This document shows positions 44,380 through 53,649 of a DNA stretch of 64,000 nt, one piece after another; the stretch's first letter is position 1, and the number at the start of each line of letters is the position of its first letter. The stretch covers positions 1-64,000 of the forward strand of contig NZ_JAQKPV010000016.1 in assembly GCF_028200735.1 (NCBI RefSeq), given 5' to 3'. The notes beneath the pieces were generated by a model. That model saw nothing but the letters and a program-made list of their open reading frames with translations. It was not told the DNA's origin and made no database searches. Source of the DNA: Streptomyces sp. ACA25. GTDB lineage: Bacteria > Actinomycetota > Actinomycetes > Streptomycetales > Streptomycetaceae. A program made the position numbers and the translations under genes.

Positions 44380-45867
44380 GTGCAGCAGGCAGCCGCAGCG
44401 GACAAGCCCGCTCACGTCTTCGACCGCGCGGCCGAGTGGAGTGCGCTCGCCGGTTTCACGGGGCGCCCCTCCCCGCACGCCCTGCTCGGCATCGTCAGCG
44501 GCAGGCGGCGGATGGGCAAGACATACCTCCTGCGTGCCCTGGTCGAGGAACGGGGCGGTTTCTACTTCGGCGCCACCGCGGCCACGGCCACCGAATCACT
44601 GCGGCAGTTCGGTGCCGCACTGGCCGAGTACGCCGGCTCCCCCGTTCCCTTTTCCTTCGCGACCTGGGACGACGCGGTGTCGTATCTGTTCGGGCTCGCG
44701 GTGCCCGGCCGGGGGGAAGGGCCCGCGCTGTTCGTCATTGACGAGTTTCCCTACCTCGCGAAGGCGGCGCCGGAACTGCCCTCGCTGATCCAGCGGGAGA
44801 TCGACCGTTTCCAGGCCGAGGAGAGCCGGATGCGGCTGCTGCTCTGCGGGTCGGCGATGTCGGTGATGGGGGGTTTGCTGGCCAGTACCGCCCCGCTGCG
44901 GGGCCGTGCACAGCTGGAGCTGGTCGTGCAGCCGTTCGGATACCGTCCGGCGGCGGCCTTCTGGGGAGTGGCCCACTCCCCCGCTCTCGCGGTGCGGCTG
45001 CACGCCGTTCTGGGCGGCACGCCTGCCTACCGGCGTCAGTTCCTCGCCGACGATGTGCCGGAGGGCCTGGACGACTTCGACGACTGGGTCTGCCGTACCG
45101 TCCTGTCACCCTTCAGCCCTCTCTTCCGCGAGGCCCGGTACCTGCTGGCCGAGGAGGCGGACATCCGCGAGACCGCCCTGTACCACTCGGTGCTGGCCGC
45201 GGTGGCGGGCGGCAATGCCACCCGCGGCGGGATCGCGAACTACATCGGCCGCAAGTCGGTGGACATCTCGCACCCGCTCAACGTCCTGGAGGACAGCCAT
45301 CTGCTGACCCGGGAACCGGATGTGTTCCGGGCAGGACGGTCCTCGTACCGCATCACCGAACCGCTGATCACCTTCTACGAGGCCGTGATGCGCCCCGCCT
45401 GGGAGCGGCTGGAGAGCGGACAGGCCGCAGCCGTGTGGGCACAGTCCGCCGAACGTTTCGCCGCGCAGGTGGCCGGGCCCCACTTCGAGGCGCTGTGCCG
45501 GACCTACCTGCTGGGGCCGGGCAGCTCCCTGCTGGGTGGTTCCCTCGGCACGGTCGGCAGTGGAGTGGTGACCGACCCCACGGCGCGGCGGCAGCTCGAG
45601 ATCGACGCGGCGGTCGTCGAACCGGGTTCGGGCGGCAGCCGGGCCTCCGTTACCGCGCTGGCCGAGGCCAAGTGGGGCACCGTCATGGGTCTTCCCCATC
45701 TGGAGAAGCTGCGCCGGGCGACAGAGCTCCTCGCCCGCCGCGGCATGGACACCTCCGGCTGCCGCCTCGTCTGCTTCAGCGCCGCGGGCTTCAGCGACGC
45801 TCTCCGCACCGAGGCGGCGCGGGACGGAGGTCTGTTCCTGGTCGGCCTGGACGAACTGTACGGCTGA
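44380..45867 (+). CDS. Archaeal-type AAA ATPase with DUF234-like C terminus
   Basis: 495 aa from GTG 44380 with GAGGGAGG 5 nt upstream. Walker A is SGRRRMGKTYLL near residue 43, Walker B is LFVIDEFPYL near 120, and the STAPLRGRAQ segment is an arginine-finger-like region, all typical of the prokaryotic ATPase/DUF234 family. The C terminus (LEIDAAVVEPGSG and ALAEAKWG) has the D...E-K spacing of PD-(D/E)xK nuclease folds, so it may carry a nuclease-like domain. The family function is unknown; defence and mobile-element roles have been proposed. It is a single gene. Confidence 0.88.
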   Translation: MQQAAAADKPAHVFDRAAEWSALAGFTGRPSPHALLGIVSGRRRMGKTYLLRALVEERGGFYFGATAATATESLRQFGAALAEYAGSPVPFSFATWDDAVSYLFGLAVPGRGEGPALFVIDEFPYLAKAAPELPSLIQREIDRFQAEESRMRLLLCGSAMSVMGGLLASTAPLRGRAQLELVVQPFGYRPAAAFWGVAHSPALAVRLHAVLGGTPAYRRQFLADDVPEGLDDFDDWVCRTVLSPFSPLFREARYLLAEEADIRETALYHSVLAAVAGGNATRGGIANYIGRKSVDISHPLNVLEDSHLLTREPDVFRAGRSSYRITEPLITFYEAVMRPAWERLESGQAAAVWAQSAERFAAQVAGPHFEALCRTYLLGPGSSLLGGSLGTVGSGVVTDPTARRQLEIDAAVVEPGSGGSRASVTALAEAKWGTVMGLPHLEKLRRATELLARRGMDTSGCRLVCFSAAGFSDALRTEAARDGGLFLVGLDELYG

Positions 45868-45931
45868 CCACCGGCCCCGGGCCTGCCACGCCGGTGACGC
45901 GGTCCCCGTGCACGCGCGGGGACATCCGGGC

Positions 45932-46669
45932 TCAGCGCCGCCGGGCGACGACGAGGACGCACCGAGGGCTGCCGTCGGGCCGGCTGCCCAGGCCGGCCAG
46001 GGGCAGGAGATCCACCGAGAAGCCGGTCCGGGCCAGCTCGTCACGCACCTCGGTGAGGCGGAAGGTGCGGTAGTACATGATGAAGCGGGGGCGCCACAGC
46101 GCGTTGCGCACCCGCATCGCGAGGTCGAACCCCCACAGCGCCCAGTGCAGGAGCGACCCGGCCGGGGGCGGAGCGACGACCGGGAAGGCGAAGCGGCCGC
46201 CGGGGCGGAGGACCGCGTGCACCTGGGCGAACAGCGCGGGCCGTTCCGCGGGCAGGAAGTGTCCGAACGCGCCGAAACTGGTCACCAGGTCGAAGGCCGG
46301 GGCGAAGGGCAGCGCCCTGGCATCGGCCCGGACCCAGTCCACCGCGGGCGGGCCGGCGATGCCGGCGAAGGCCGTGCGGGCCTGGCGCAGCATGCCCGTG
46401 CTGAAGTCGGCACCGGTGACCCGCCGCGCGCACAGCTCCCGCAGGACGCCGACACCTGCGCCGGTACCGCAGCACAGGTCGAGCCCGGTCCCGAACGGCC
46501 CCAGCGGGTGGAGCGCGGACACCACCGGTTCCAGCAGGCGCGCGGGCGTCCGGAAGGGCGTCTCGTCGAACTTCGGGGCGAGCAGGTCGTAGCCGCGCTC
46601 GGTCGACGACAACGCCTGGACGGCGAGTTCGCGGAGGGTCGGGCCCTGGGGAGTGAACACGCGGATCAC
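45932..46669 (-). CDS. Class I SAM-dependent methyltransferase
   Basis: 245 aa. Motif I is GLDLCCGTGAGVGVL near residue 63, with ADFSTGMLRQAR (SAM ribose contact) and DLVTSFGAFGHFL further on, then LRPGGRFAF. The first 30 residues form a cap helix. The acceptor is unknown. It starts at GTG 46669. It lies on the minus strand, converging on the ATPase with a short GC hairpin (45902-45923) between their stops. Confidence 0.88.
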   Translation of the reverse strand: MIRVFTPQGPTLRELAVQALSSTERGYDLLAPKFDETPFRTPARLLEPVVSALHPLGPFGTGLDLCCGTGAGVGVLRELCARRVTGADFSTGMLRQARTAFAGIAGPPAVDWVRADARALPFAPAFDLVTSFGAFGHFLPAERPALFAQVHAVLRPGGRFAFPVVAPPPAGSLLHWALWGFDLAMRVRNALWRPRFIMYYRTFRLTEVRDELARTGFSVDLLPLAGLGSRPDGSPRCVLVVARRR

Positions 46670-46736
46670 CGTAACGAACCGGGCGGGCCCGCGAGGGAGC
46701 CGGTCTTCCGGACGGTGCGGCGGGTCGGCCGGTGTT

Positions 46737-47462
46737 CTACTGATGCGCGGCGGGGCGGATCACGCTGTGGCGGCCCTCCCGGGAGCCCGCATAGGCGGCG
46801 TCCCGCAGCCTGCGCAGCCAGAGCGTCGGGTGCAGGCCGGGAAGGCTGTGGGCGAAGGGCTCGAAGTCGAGGGTGCTCACGGGCGGCCGGTCCAGGGGCG
46901 GGCCCACGGTCAGCAGGGCGAGGGTGCGCCAGGGATCACCGGCGGCCGCGCAGCGGAGCGCGAAGCGCGCGGGCGCGCGGTCCAGGGCAGCACGGATGCC
47001 GGGCAGCGTACCGGGGATCCGGCGGCCGGCGTCGTGCGGGAAGGCCAGCACGACGCACACCCGGTCACCGACCTGATGGGACTGCACGCTGGAGTACGGG
47101 CCGGCCAGGGCGTCACGGCGCGGCAGCGGCAGGTGGCGTGTCAGGCGGCCGGCGCCGCTGGAGGTGAGCAGCAGATCCAGCGGGCGGCCGGGCCCGCCCG
47201 CGTCCGGGACGCGGACTGCGAGGCCGAGCGCGTCGGGCAGCGAGCCCGGCAGGCCGGCCGCCCGGGACCACCGCACGAGGACCTCGTGGCGGCCGGGCCG
47301 GTCGAGCAGGGGCACGTTCCAGGGCGGGTCGCCGCCCGGTACCTCAAGGACTCCCGGACAGGTCAGTCCCCGCGGATGAGCGGCCGGAGCGGCACGCCGG
47401 CGGGCGATGTGGCGGAAGACCCCCCGGACCCAGCGCTCCGGCAGAGCCGGGCCCCCGTTCAC
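46737..47462 (-). CDS. Catalase-fold-like protein of unknown function
   Basis: 241 aa from GTG 47462, which overlaps the upstream stop in GTGA, so it is translationally coupled. The segment RWSRAAGLPGSLPDALGLAVRV resembles the SR-x-P-D-GLA-R core of the catalase barrel, followed by LLLTSSGAGRLTRHL. The usual catalase N-terminal heme residues are absent, so no peroxidase activity is claimed. The frame is open far upstream but reads as low-quality Arg/Pro sequence. It is probably co-expressed with the membrane protein before it. Confidence 0.65.
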   Translation of the reverse strand: MNGGPALPERWVRGVFRHIARRRAAPAAHPRGLTCPGVLEVPGGDPPWNVPLLDRPGRHEVLVRWSRAAGLPGSLPDALGLAVRVPDAGGPGRPLDLLLTSSGAGRLTRHLPLPRRDALAGPYSSVQSHQVGDRVCVVLAFPHDAGRRIPGTLPGIRAALDRAPARFALRCAAAGDPWRTLALLTVGPPLDRPPVSTLDFEPFAHSLPGLHPTLWLRRLRDAAYAGSREGRHSVIRPAAHQ

Positions 47463-47866
47463 CGCCGGCGCCGCCCGTCGTCGGCGGCCGGGGCGGGCAT
47501 ACTGATCCAGGCAGCGATCCACGCCGCCTCCAGGGCGGCGTCGACGAGGTAGGTGGGGCGAATGGTGCCCCGGGGCACGTGCAGCAGGTCCACGGACAAG
47601 AGGGAGAGGGAGGAACCCAGACCGGCCCGGCGGGCGTGCGCCTGTCCTTCCGCGGTGGAAGCCGCCGCGATCTGTGAGATACCGGTGGACACCAGCAGAG
47701 CCCCGGTGGCGGTCTGGAGCCACTGGTCGGTCTTGGGCCCGAAGAACCACTCGAAGCTGCGCCGGTGCAGCAGTGGCCACAGGCCGCCGATGACGTTGAA
47801 GGCGCCGTGCGCCAGGGCCAGCCCTTCCAGCACCTCGCCGTTCCCGGGGCGCTTCGTGCCGCTCAT
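47459..47866 (-). CDS. Small membrane protein
   Basis: 135 aa from ATG 47866 (GAGGAACGGG upstream); ATG 47878 is also possible. Four weak to moderate hydrophobic helices are visible: VLEGLALAHGAFNVIGGLWPLL, TATGALLVSTGISQIAAAS, a middle helix near LSLLSVDLLHV, and YLVDAALEAAWIAAWIS. The last resembles small uncharacterised actinobacterial membrane proteins. It shares a 4-nt overlap with the catalase-like gene. Function unknown. Confidence 0.75.
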   Translation of the reverse strand: MSGTKRPGNGEVLEGLALAHGAFNVIGGLWPLLHRRSFEWFFGPKTDQWLQTATGALLVSTGISQIAAASTAEGQAHARRAGLGSSLSLLSVDLLHVPRGTIRPTYLVDAALEAAWIAAWISMPAPAADDGRRRR

Positions 47867-48006
47867 CCCGTTCCTCATCCCACCGCTCCCTCCGGCCGTG
47901 TCGTCAGCCGGGCAGCCGGGTACCCCCGCCCGCTCCGGGCAATCCAGGCATGACCCGGATCACCCCCGGGCGGCGGCCGCCCCCCGGGGGTGGAAGGGCC
48001 GGGGCC

Positions 48007-49038
48007 TCAGGGATGTCCGGCCGGGGGGATTCCCTCGGCGGCCGGCGGCGGGCCGGGGGGACTTCCGTCCCCGAACGGCCGGCCGCCGAGCTGCTCCCGG
48101 TGGTGCGGGGTGAGCCAGCCGGAGAGGTCGGGGCCGGCCGGGACGATGGCCGTCGGGTTGATCCCGGTGTGCACCTGGTAGTAGTGCCGCTTGATGTGGT
48201 CGAAGTCGACGGTGTCACCGAAGCCAGGGGTCTGATAAAGGTCCCGGGCATAGGCCCAGAGCACGGGATCCTCGGTCAGCTTCCACAGGTTGCACTTGAA
48301 GTGGCCGTGGTAGACGGCGTCGAAACGCACCAGAGTGGTGAACAGCCGGATGTCGGCTTCGGTGAGGGTGTTACCGACCAGATAACGCTGCCCGGCCAGC
48401 CGCTCGGACACCAGGTCCAGGCGCCGGAACACACCGGCGCAGGCCTTCTCGTACTCGCTCTGCCCTGCGGCGAACCCGGCCTGGTAGACGCCGTTGTTGA
48501 CATCACGGTAGATGCCCCCCATGACGTCGTCGATCTCCTCCCGCAGGGGCTCGGGGTACAGGTCGGGAGCCCCGGGCCGGTGCAGCTCGGTCCATTCGGT
48601 GGAGAGATCCAGCGTGATCTGCTGGTAGTCGTTGGTCACCAGCTTCCCGCTCGGGATGTCCACGACCGCGGGGACGCTGACCCCTCCGGGGTATTCCGTC
48701 TCCCGGGCATCGTACGCCTCGTGCAGGAAGCGGATGCCGAGGACCGGGTCACGGTCGTCCGGGTCCAGGGTGAAACGCCAGCTGCGATCGTCCTGGACGG
48801 GGTCGGTGACAGCGAGCGTCAGGGCGTCCTCCAGTCCGAGCAGACGCCGCACCACCAGGGCACGGCTGGCCCAGGGGCAGGCACGGCTGGCCACCAGACG
48901 GTACCGGCCGGCTTCCACCGGCCAGCCGTCCCTGCCGTCCGCAGTGATGCGGTCGGCGAAGTGACTCCTCGATCGCTTGAAGGGCTTGTGTCCGTACGCG
49001 GCGTTGCCGTCCGTCGCGGTGGAGGTGGTGCCACTCAC
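48007..49038 (-). CDS. Glutathionyl-hydroquinone reductase-type GST (Xi class)
   Basis: 343 aa from GTG 49038, with AGGAG 7 nt upstream; the frame extends upstream but without ribosome site. The N-terminal domain holds ASRACPWASR (the catalytic Cys of Xi-class enzymes) and the C-terminal helices hold NLWKLTEDPVLWAYARDLY and DFDHIKRHYYQVHTGINPT, all typical of YqjG/ECM4 proteins. These reduce glutathionyl conjugates, yet actinomycetes use mycothiol, so the thiol partner in this host is probably different. The Pro-rich tail is unusual. Confidence 0.93.
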   Translation of the reverse strand: MSGTTSTATDGNAAYGHKPFKRSRSHFADRITADGRDGWPVEAGRYRLVASRACPWASRALVVRRLLGLEDALTLAVTDPVQDDRSWRFTLDPDDRDPVLGIRFLHEAYDARETEYPGGVSVPAVVDIPSGKLVTNDYQQITLDLSTEWTELHRPGAPDLYPEPLREEIDDVMGGIYRDVNNGVYQAGFAAGQSEYEKACAGVFRRLDLVSERLAGQRYLVGNTLTEADIRLFTTLVRFDAVYHGHFKCNLWKLTEDPVLWAYARDLYQTPGFGDTVDFDHIKRHYYQVHTGINPTAIVPAGPDLSGWLTPHHREQLGGRPFGDGSPPGPPPAAEGIPPAGHP

Positions 49039-49181
49039 CGGCCGGCTCCTTTCCGAAGCAGCGCCGCCCGAAGGGCACTGCGCCACTTCTGTACTGCTTA
49101 TCCGATTTCTACCGGATGGCCTTCCCCGCCCGGTCCTCATCCGAACATGGCGGGGCAGACGGAAACGGCGGGAGGCGGGCA

Positions 49182-49223
49182 GCCGCACCGGCGGCCCGCC
49201 CGCGGGCGGGCCGCCGGTGCGGC
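49182..49223. terminator. Perfect 42-bp palindrome between GPx and GST genes
   Basis: A 21-bp perfect self-complementary inverted repeat with no loop (symmetry centre at 49202/49203), located just past the GPx stop at 49229. It is followed downstream by the GST ribosome site. It probably terminates or pauses transcription from the peroxidase gene and can form a cruciform. Confidence 0.7.
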
Positions 49224-49228
49224 ATCCG

Positions 49229-49717
49229 TCAGGAGGGCAGCACCTTCTCGACGGCCGCGACGACCTCCGGGGCGTCCGGCTGGGTCTGCGGGCCGAAGCG
49301 GGCCGTCACCTCACCCCCCGGGGCGACCAGGAACTTCTCGAAGTTCCACCGTACGTCCCCGGTGTGGCCCTCCGCGTCCGGCGTCCCCACCAGTGCGGCG
49401 TAGAGCGGGTGCCGGGCCTCCCCGTTGACGTCGGCCTTCTCGGTCATCGGGAACGTGACCCCGTAGGTGGCCGAGCAGAACTCGGCGATCTCCTCCGAGG
49501 TGCCGGGCTCCTGGCCCATGAACTGGTTGCAGGGCACGCCCAGCACGGTGAATCCGCGCGCGGCGTAACGCTCGTGCAGCTGTTCCAGCCCTGCGTACTG
49601 CGGGGTCAGACCGCACTTGGAGGCGACGTTGACGATCAGGACCGCCTTGTCGCGGTACTGTCCCAGGTCCGCGGAACCGCCCTGGAGTGCGTTGATCTCG
49701 GCTTCATAGACAGACAT
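49229..49717 (-). CDS. Glutathione peroxidase-like thiol peroxidase
   Basis: 162 aa. The peroxidatic Cys is in NVASKCGLTPQ near residue 36, Gln in the CNQF motif near 71, and Trp-Asn in VRWNFEKF near 127, so the catalytic tetrad is complete with Cys, not selenocysteine. A second Cys (EFCSATYG, near 86) may be the resolving Cys of thioredoxin-dependent GPx. The gene starts at ATG 49717 and is separate from the GST by a hairpin. Confidence 0.95.
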   Translation of the reverse strand: MSVYEAEINALQGGSADLGQYRDKAVLIVNVASKCGLTPQYAGLEQLHERYAARGFTVLGVPCNQFMGQEPGTSEEIAEFCSATYGVTFPMTEKADVNGEARHPLYAALVGTPDAEGHTGDVRWNFEKFLVAPGGEVTARFGPQTQPDAPEVVAAVEKVLPS

Positions 49718-49901
49718 GGGTGACGATGCTAGCCAGGAACGCCGCCCCCCGGCCCGGCGGGGGCTGTCCCGCCGGGAGACAGGCACCCGTGCACCGGGGC
49801 GGCCCGGCGCACACGTCGGGCACGGAAGCGGCGAACCCGGCGCGTCAACGTGCCCGCGCGGAGAGCAGAAGCGCGGCACAGAGCCGGCCGCCCCGGCCCC
49901 T

Positions 49902-51176
49902 TCACCTCGTGCCGACGCTGCGCAGGGCAGCCACGACGAGTGTGCGGGCCACGTCCACTGTCTCGGACAGTGAGACCTGCTCACGGGGCCCGTGGGCCAG
50001 CCGCACGTCTCCCGGACCGTACTGCAGGGTCGGCACTCCGGCCGCGGAGTAGAGCCGCAGGTCGCTGCCGTACGGCGCGCCGCGCTCGCGTGGCGGCGGC
50101 TCTCCGGTGACGTCGGCGTGCGCGTCCCCGACAAGGTCGCGGAGCGGGTGCCCGGCGGGCAGTCGCCCACTGGCGAACTGGCCGCCGGGCCAGGTCACGA
50201 CCGCCGGGTGTGCGCGCAGCCAGGGGTCCTCCGCACAGGTCTCGGCGACACAGCGCTCGAGATCGGCCCGGGCCCGCTCCGGGCGCTCGCCGAGGCGGAC
50301 CCCCATCCGGCCCTCGGCGACGAGCAGGCCGGGAACGCTGCTCGCCCAGTCACCGCTGCGCAGCGTGCCGACGGACAGCGCCCAGGGGATGCGGTACTCG
50401 CCGAACAAGGGGTCAGGGTCGGCATTGCGCCGTTCTTCGAGCCGGGCGAGCGCGCGGTGGACCGGCAGGTAGGCGTCGATGGCGGAAACGCCCGCGTCAC
50501 GGACGCTGGCGTGCGAAGCCTTCCCGGGGATCTCGATGCGGAAGGTCAGGGCACCGGCGTTGGCGGTCACCAGAGTGCCGCCGGTCGGTTCGGTGATGAC
50601 GCAGGTGTCTCCGGTCCAGCCGCGCCGCAGGGTGCCGAACGCTCCGAGACCGCCGTCCTCCTCACCGACGACGAAGTGAGCGGCGACCCGGCCGCGCAGC
50701 CTCGCTCCGCTCGCGCATATCGCCGCCAGGGCGGCCAGGTTGGCTGCCAGGCCGGCTTTCATGTCACAGGCACCTCGGCCGTGCACGGTGTCCCCCACCA
50801 CGCGCGGGACGAACGGATCGCCCTCCCACTGGGCCGGGTCACCGGGCGGCACCACGTCGACGTGTCCCTGCAGGATCATGGTGGGGCCGTCACCGCCGCC
50901 AGGGGTGGTCGCCACCAGCCCCCACGCCTCTTCCCGCGGTGCCTCGGTACCGGGAAAGCCGGGGTCGGCGCGCAGCGCGGGCAGGTCCATCGGCCACAGG
51001 TCTACCTCGAGCCCGAGCCGGTCGAGGCGCCGGGCCAGCCGGTGCTGCAGTTCCGACTCGGCCGCGCTGCCGGTGACGCTGGGCACCGCGAGGAGTTCCA
51101 GCAGCGTCCCGCCGATGGCCGCCTCGTCGACCGCGGCGAGAGCGGCGGCCTCCTGGGCACTGAATGGTGCGGTCAC
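49902..51176 (-). CDS. M20 family metallopeptidase (ArgE/DapE-like)
   Basis: 424 aa. The first zinc-binding His is in LQGHVDVVP near residue 106 (H-x-D), the bridging Asp in GRGACDMKAGLAA near 137, and the general base with a zinc ligand in FVVGEEDGGLG near 168. A dimerisation/lid domain (near 185-290) interrupts the catalytic one. Such enzymes deacylate N-acyl amino acids or cut dipeptides. Start GTG 51176 has GGAGGAG upstream. The 144-nt gap to the Nudix gene ahead has no terminator I can see. Confidence 0.93.
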   Translation of the reverse strand: MTAPFSAQEAAALAAVDEAAIGGTLLELLAVPSVTGSAAESELQHRLARRLDRLGLEVDLWPMDLPALRADPGFPGTEAPREEAWGLVATTPGGGDGPTMILQGHVDVVPPGDPAQWEGDPFVPRVVGDTVHGRGACDMKAGLAANLAALAAICASGARLRGRVAAHFVVGEEDGGLGAFGTLRRGWTGDTCVITEPTGGTLVTANAGALTFRIEIPGKASHASVRDAGVSAIDAYLPVHRALARLEERRNADPDPLFGEYRIPWALSVGTLRSGDWASSVPGLLVAEGRMGVRLGERPERARADLERCVAETCAEDPWLRAHPAVVTWPGGQFASGRLPAGHPLRDLVGDAHADVTGEPPPRERGAPYGSDLRLYSAAGVPTLQYGPGDVRLAHGPREQVSLSETVDVARTLVVAALRSVGTR

Positions 51177-51320
51177 TCGACTCCTCCGTCCGTCCCGTCG
51201 GCTTCCCGGCTGCGCACCGCCCCGCGGGAATGCCGCGGCGGGGAAGTGGTCGGCCCGGGAAGACCGCGGGCGGTGACTCCCCCGCCGGGGCCGACCTTAC
51301 GGTGACGGGCCCGGTGCCCG

Positions 51321-51872
51321 TCACCCCCCGGTGCGGTGGTACCGACCCTCGAACCAGTTCCGGGCCGCCCGGGTGTGCAGGGGGAAGGCGAGCGGGACGG
51401 GGGCCGGCAGCAGCTCCCAGCCCTCGGTCTCGTCGGTGGGTTCCGACGGCGGGAGCGCGGTGACGTCGCGTTCGGCGAGCAGGCCGAAGATGAGCAGGTG
51501 CCCATCCGTCGAGCTGAGGACGTCGGCGAGCCGCACCTCCTCCTCCCGTGCGGTGATCCCGGTCTCCTCGGCCAGCTCCCGGGCCACCGCCCGTTGCCAG
51601 AGCTCTCCGTGGTCGATGAACCCGCCCGGCAGGGCGAGCTCGCCGCGCTGGGGTCTGATGGTGCGCCGCACCACGACGAGGCCGGCCGGACCGCTGCGGG
51701 GGCGTACCGGCAGCAGGGCGACCGCCACCGGCAGGGGGTTGCGGTAGGTGCTGCGACCGCAACGCCCGCAGACGCGCGGCCATCCCGCCCCGGCCGGGAG
51801 GCGCCCACCGCAGTGGGCACAGTGGGAATCCGGGGCGGCTCCTGAGATGGCGGGGGCATCGTCGGCGGGCAT
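51321..51872 (-). CDS. Nudix hydrolase with N-terminal zinc ribbon
   Basis: 183 aa. Residues 18-38 form a CxxC...CxxC ribbon (HCAHCGG and VCGRCGR), then the Nudix box GGFIDHGELWQRAVARELAEETGI near 87-110 with the REUXEE core complete. This arrangement is like NADH/NUDT12-type or ADP-ribose hydrolases of actinomycetes; the substrate is unknown. The ATG lacks a ribosome site but a TAGCGT element ends 6 nt upstream on the minus strand (51879-51884), so the transcript may be leaderless. Confidence 0.93.
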   Translation of the reverse strand: MPADDAPAISGAAPDSHCAHCGGRLPAGAGWPRVCGRCGRSTYRNPLPVAVALLPVRPRSGPAGLVVVRRTIRPQRGELALPGGFIDHGELWQRAVARELAEETGITAREEEVRLADVLSSTDGHLLIFGLLAERDVTALPPSEPTDETEGWELLPAPVPLAFPLHTRAARNWFEGRYHRTGG

Positions 51873-52032
51873 GCCCGCACGCTACCGGCACCGGGCGGCT
51901 CCTGTGCACGGTTCCGTCTCAGGAGCACCGGGGTCCCCGCCCGGCAGCGGCCGGGCCGGGGACTGCCCACCGGTGGAGGGCCGGAGCCCTGCCAGGCAGA
52001 CTCGGTCAACGTCCGGGAAGCAAGGAGAGAGC

Positions 52033-52576
52033 GTGAGTGAGACCGGTTCCCGGAGCTGCTGCGGCCGATCGCGGCGAGGGCCCGCGGCATGCCGGAGGAC
52101 GGCGCGCAGCCGAGCTGAACGCTCCTCTGCTGGCGGGCGCGACGACACCGGTCGCGCTCGTCGTCGGGCTCGCGACCTGGGGCTTCTCGGCGGGCCTCCT
52201 GGCCACTCCGATGAACGCACAGGCCGTGGAGGTGGAACACCGCTACGGCCGTCCGTTGATGTCGAGCTTTCACGCCTGCTTCAGCCGCGGGGTGCTCGGG
52301 GCGGCGTGCTCGGCACCCTCGCCGTGGCCGGGGGCGTGACACCGGAAGCCCAACTGGCCTGCACCAGCGGTCATCGGCCAGTGGCCGGGATTTCTGCTGG
52401 CCCCGCCGCTCATCGGCGTTCACGCGGGCGCGGTCGGCCTGCGGTTCGCGCTGCTGGCCCTCGCCGTGACCGCCCTGGGCGCCGCCTTGCTCGCGGGCCG
52501 GGTCACCACCCGGCCGGAGAGCCCGGCTGCGGCCGCCGCCAGGACCGCTCCGGCCGCCACGGGGCCCGCGGAGTGA
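52033..52576 (+). pseudogene. Decayed MFS transporter
   Basis: A GTG with an ideal site (AAGGAGAGAGC) at 52033 starts a frame that soon reads as non-protein sequence. In another frame, at about 52115-52300, comes a clear MFS piece: TPVALVVGLATWGFSAGLL, NAQAVEVEHRYGRPLMSSFHACF. The last ~60 codons before TGA 52574 read PGFLLAPPLIG and GLRFALLALAVTALGAALL, an MFS C terminus, in a third frame. The 200 or so residues between these parts are missing. So at least two frameshifts and one big deletion are present. Confidence 0.8.
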
Positions 52577-52788
52577 CCGCGCACGCGGGTGCTTCCGCAC
52601 CGCCCGAGGACGCTCCGGAGACAGCTCGGTCCCGCTCCGGTGGCCGGTACGCTGACGGCCCAAGAGGCATGCACCGGGGTGGGTTCGTCAACCGGCCCTG
52701 ATTCAGGACGGCCGCTCGCCAGGTTCCGGGCGGTCGGCGGGGGCGGTGCCGTTACCGTGTCCCGGTACCGGGCGAGGGGGAGCACACA

Positions 52789-53499
52789 GTGACAGGCGCG
52801 ATGGTCAATGTCGGGATCGGCCTGATGACCAGCATCCTCAGCGGCGGAGGGGTATGGCTCTGGCAGCGTCTCGGCTCCGTGCGCGCGCTCCGGCGCAAGG
52901 CCCGGTTCTTCGGCATGACGCCGGGAGGCACCTGCCTCATCATCCTCAACAACAAGTACGACAAGCCCGGCACGACGCACCACAACGACGTGCATGCCCT
53001 GATCGAGGCGGCCACACTGGCCCGGGAAGTGCGTTGTGAGGTCTCCGTCGAGTCCAGTGACACCTTCCTCGGCAGCAACGAGGGGAGCATGGAGTTCTGC
53101 ATCGGAGGCCCCAGCGGCTCCAACGTCCGAACCGCGGGGCACCTCGCGCACAACCTTCCCGGCGTCACCCTGCGTCCCCATGGCGGGCGGGACTCGCTGG
53201 CCATCGTGGTCGGCGACGAGAAGTTCCGGTGGAAGCGCGGGGAGCAGGAGTACGCGCTGGTGGCCAAGTTCACCCCGCCGGGCGCGACCCGTCCGGTCAT
53301 GCTGATCTCCGGCCAGCGAGCCGTCGCCAACCACGCCGCTCTGCACTTCCTCAGAGAGTCCTACCGGCAGGTGGCGGAGGTCGTGAACTCGGTGGAGCAG
53401 TTCTGCATCATCGTCAAAGTCAGTTCGGTCGACACCTACGGGTTCCAGGCCGCGGCCCTCGAGCGCGACGTCACGGCAGCCGCTTTCTCCGCCGCCTGA
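52789..53499 (+). CDS. Membrane-anchored protein of unknown function
   Basis: 236 aa from GTG 52789 with GAGGGGGAG upstream. An N-terminal hydrophobic segment (VNVGIGLMTSILSGGGVWLW) precedes a basic patch and a globular domain of about 190 residues containing LIILNNKYDKPGTTHHNDV, an Asp/His-rich stretch, and IGGPSGSNVRTAGHLAHNLPGV. The order suggests a nucleotide-like Rossmann fold but I find no family. The gene stands alone between the MFS remnant and a protease remnant. Confidence 0.75.
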   Translation: MTGAMVNVGIGLMTSILSGGGVWLWQRLGSVRALRRKARFFGMTPGGTCLIILNNKYDKPGTTHHNDVHALIEAATLAREVRCEVSVESSDTFLGSNEGSMEFCIGGPSGSNVRTAGHLAHNLPGVTLRPHGGRDSLAIVVGDEKFRWKRGEQEYALVAKFTPPGATRPVMLISGQRAVANHAALHFLRESYRQVAEVVNSVEQFCIIVKVSSVDTYGFQAAALERDVTAAAFSAA

Positions 53500-53547
53500 C
53501 AGCGTCAACCAGCCCCGGCCGGGCCCTCGGGCGCGGCCGGCCGGCGG

Positions 53548-53649
53548 TCAGTACGCGAGGGTCAGGCCGTACAGGGACTGCGCCGGCACGACCGGCTGGA
53601 AGAACGTGCTGCCGCCGCTGTCTCCGGTCCACGTCCGATCAGTGTTCCG
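53548..53649 (-). pseudogene. C-terminal remnant of a secreted chymotrypsin-like serine protease
   Basis: A short frame ending at TGA 53548 reads RTWTGDSGGSTFFQPV, then SLYGLTLAY. GDSGG is the nucleophile motif of chymotrypsin-fold enzymes such as streptogrisins, and GGSTFFQPV-ALxxYGLxL is their usual C terminus, so a region between two GG motifs seems to have been lost. No start codon with upstream protease sequence is present. The 331 nt between 53500 and 53830 contain nothing else I recognise. Confidence 0.4.
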
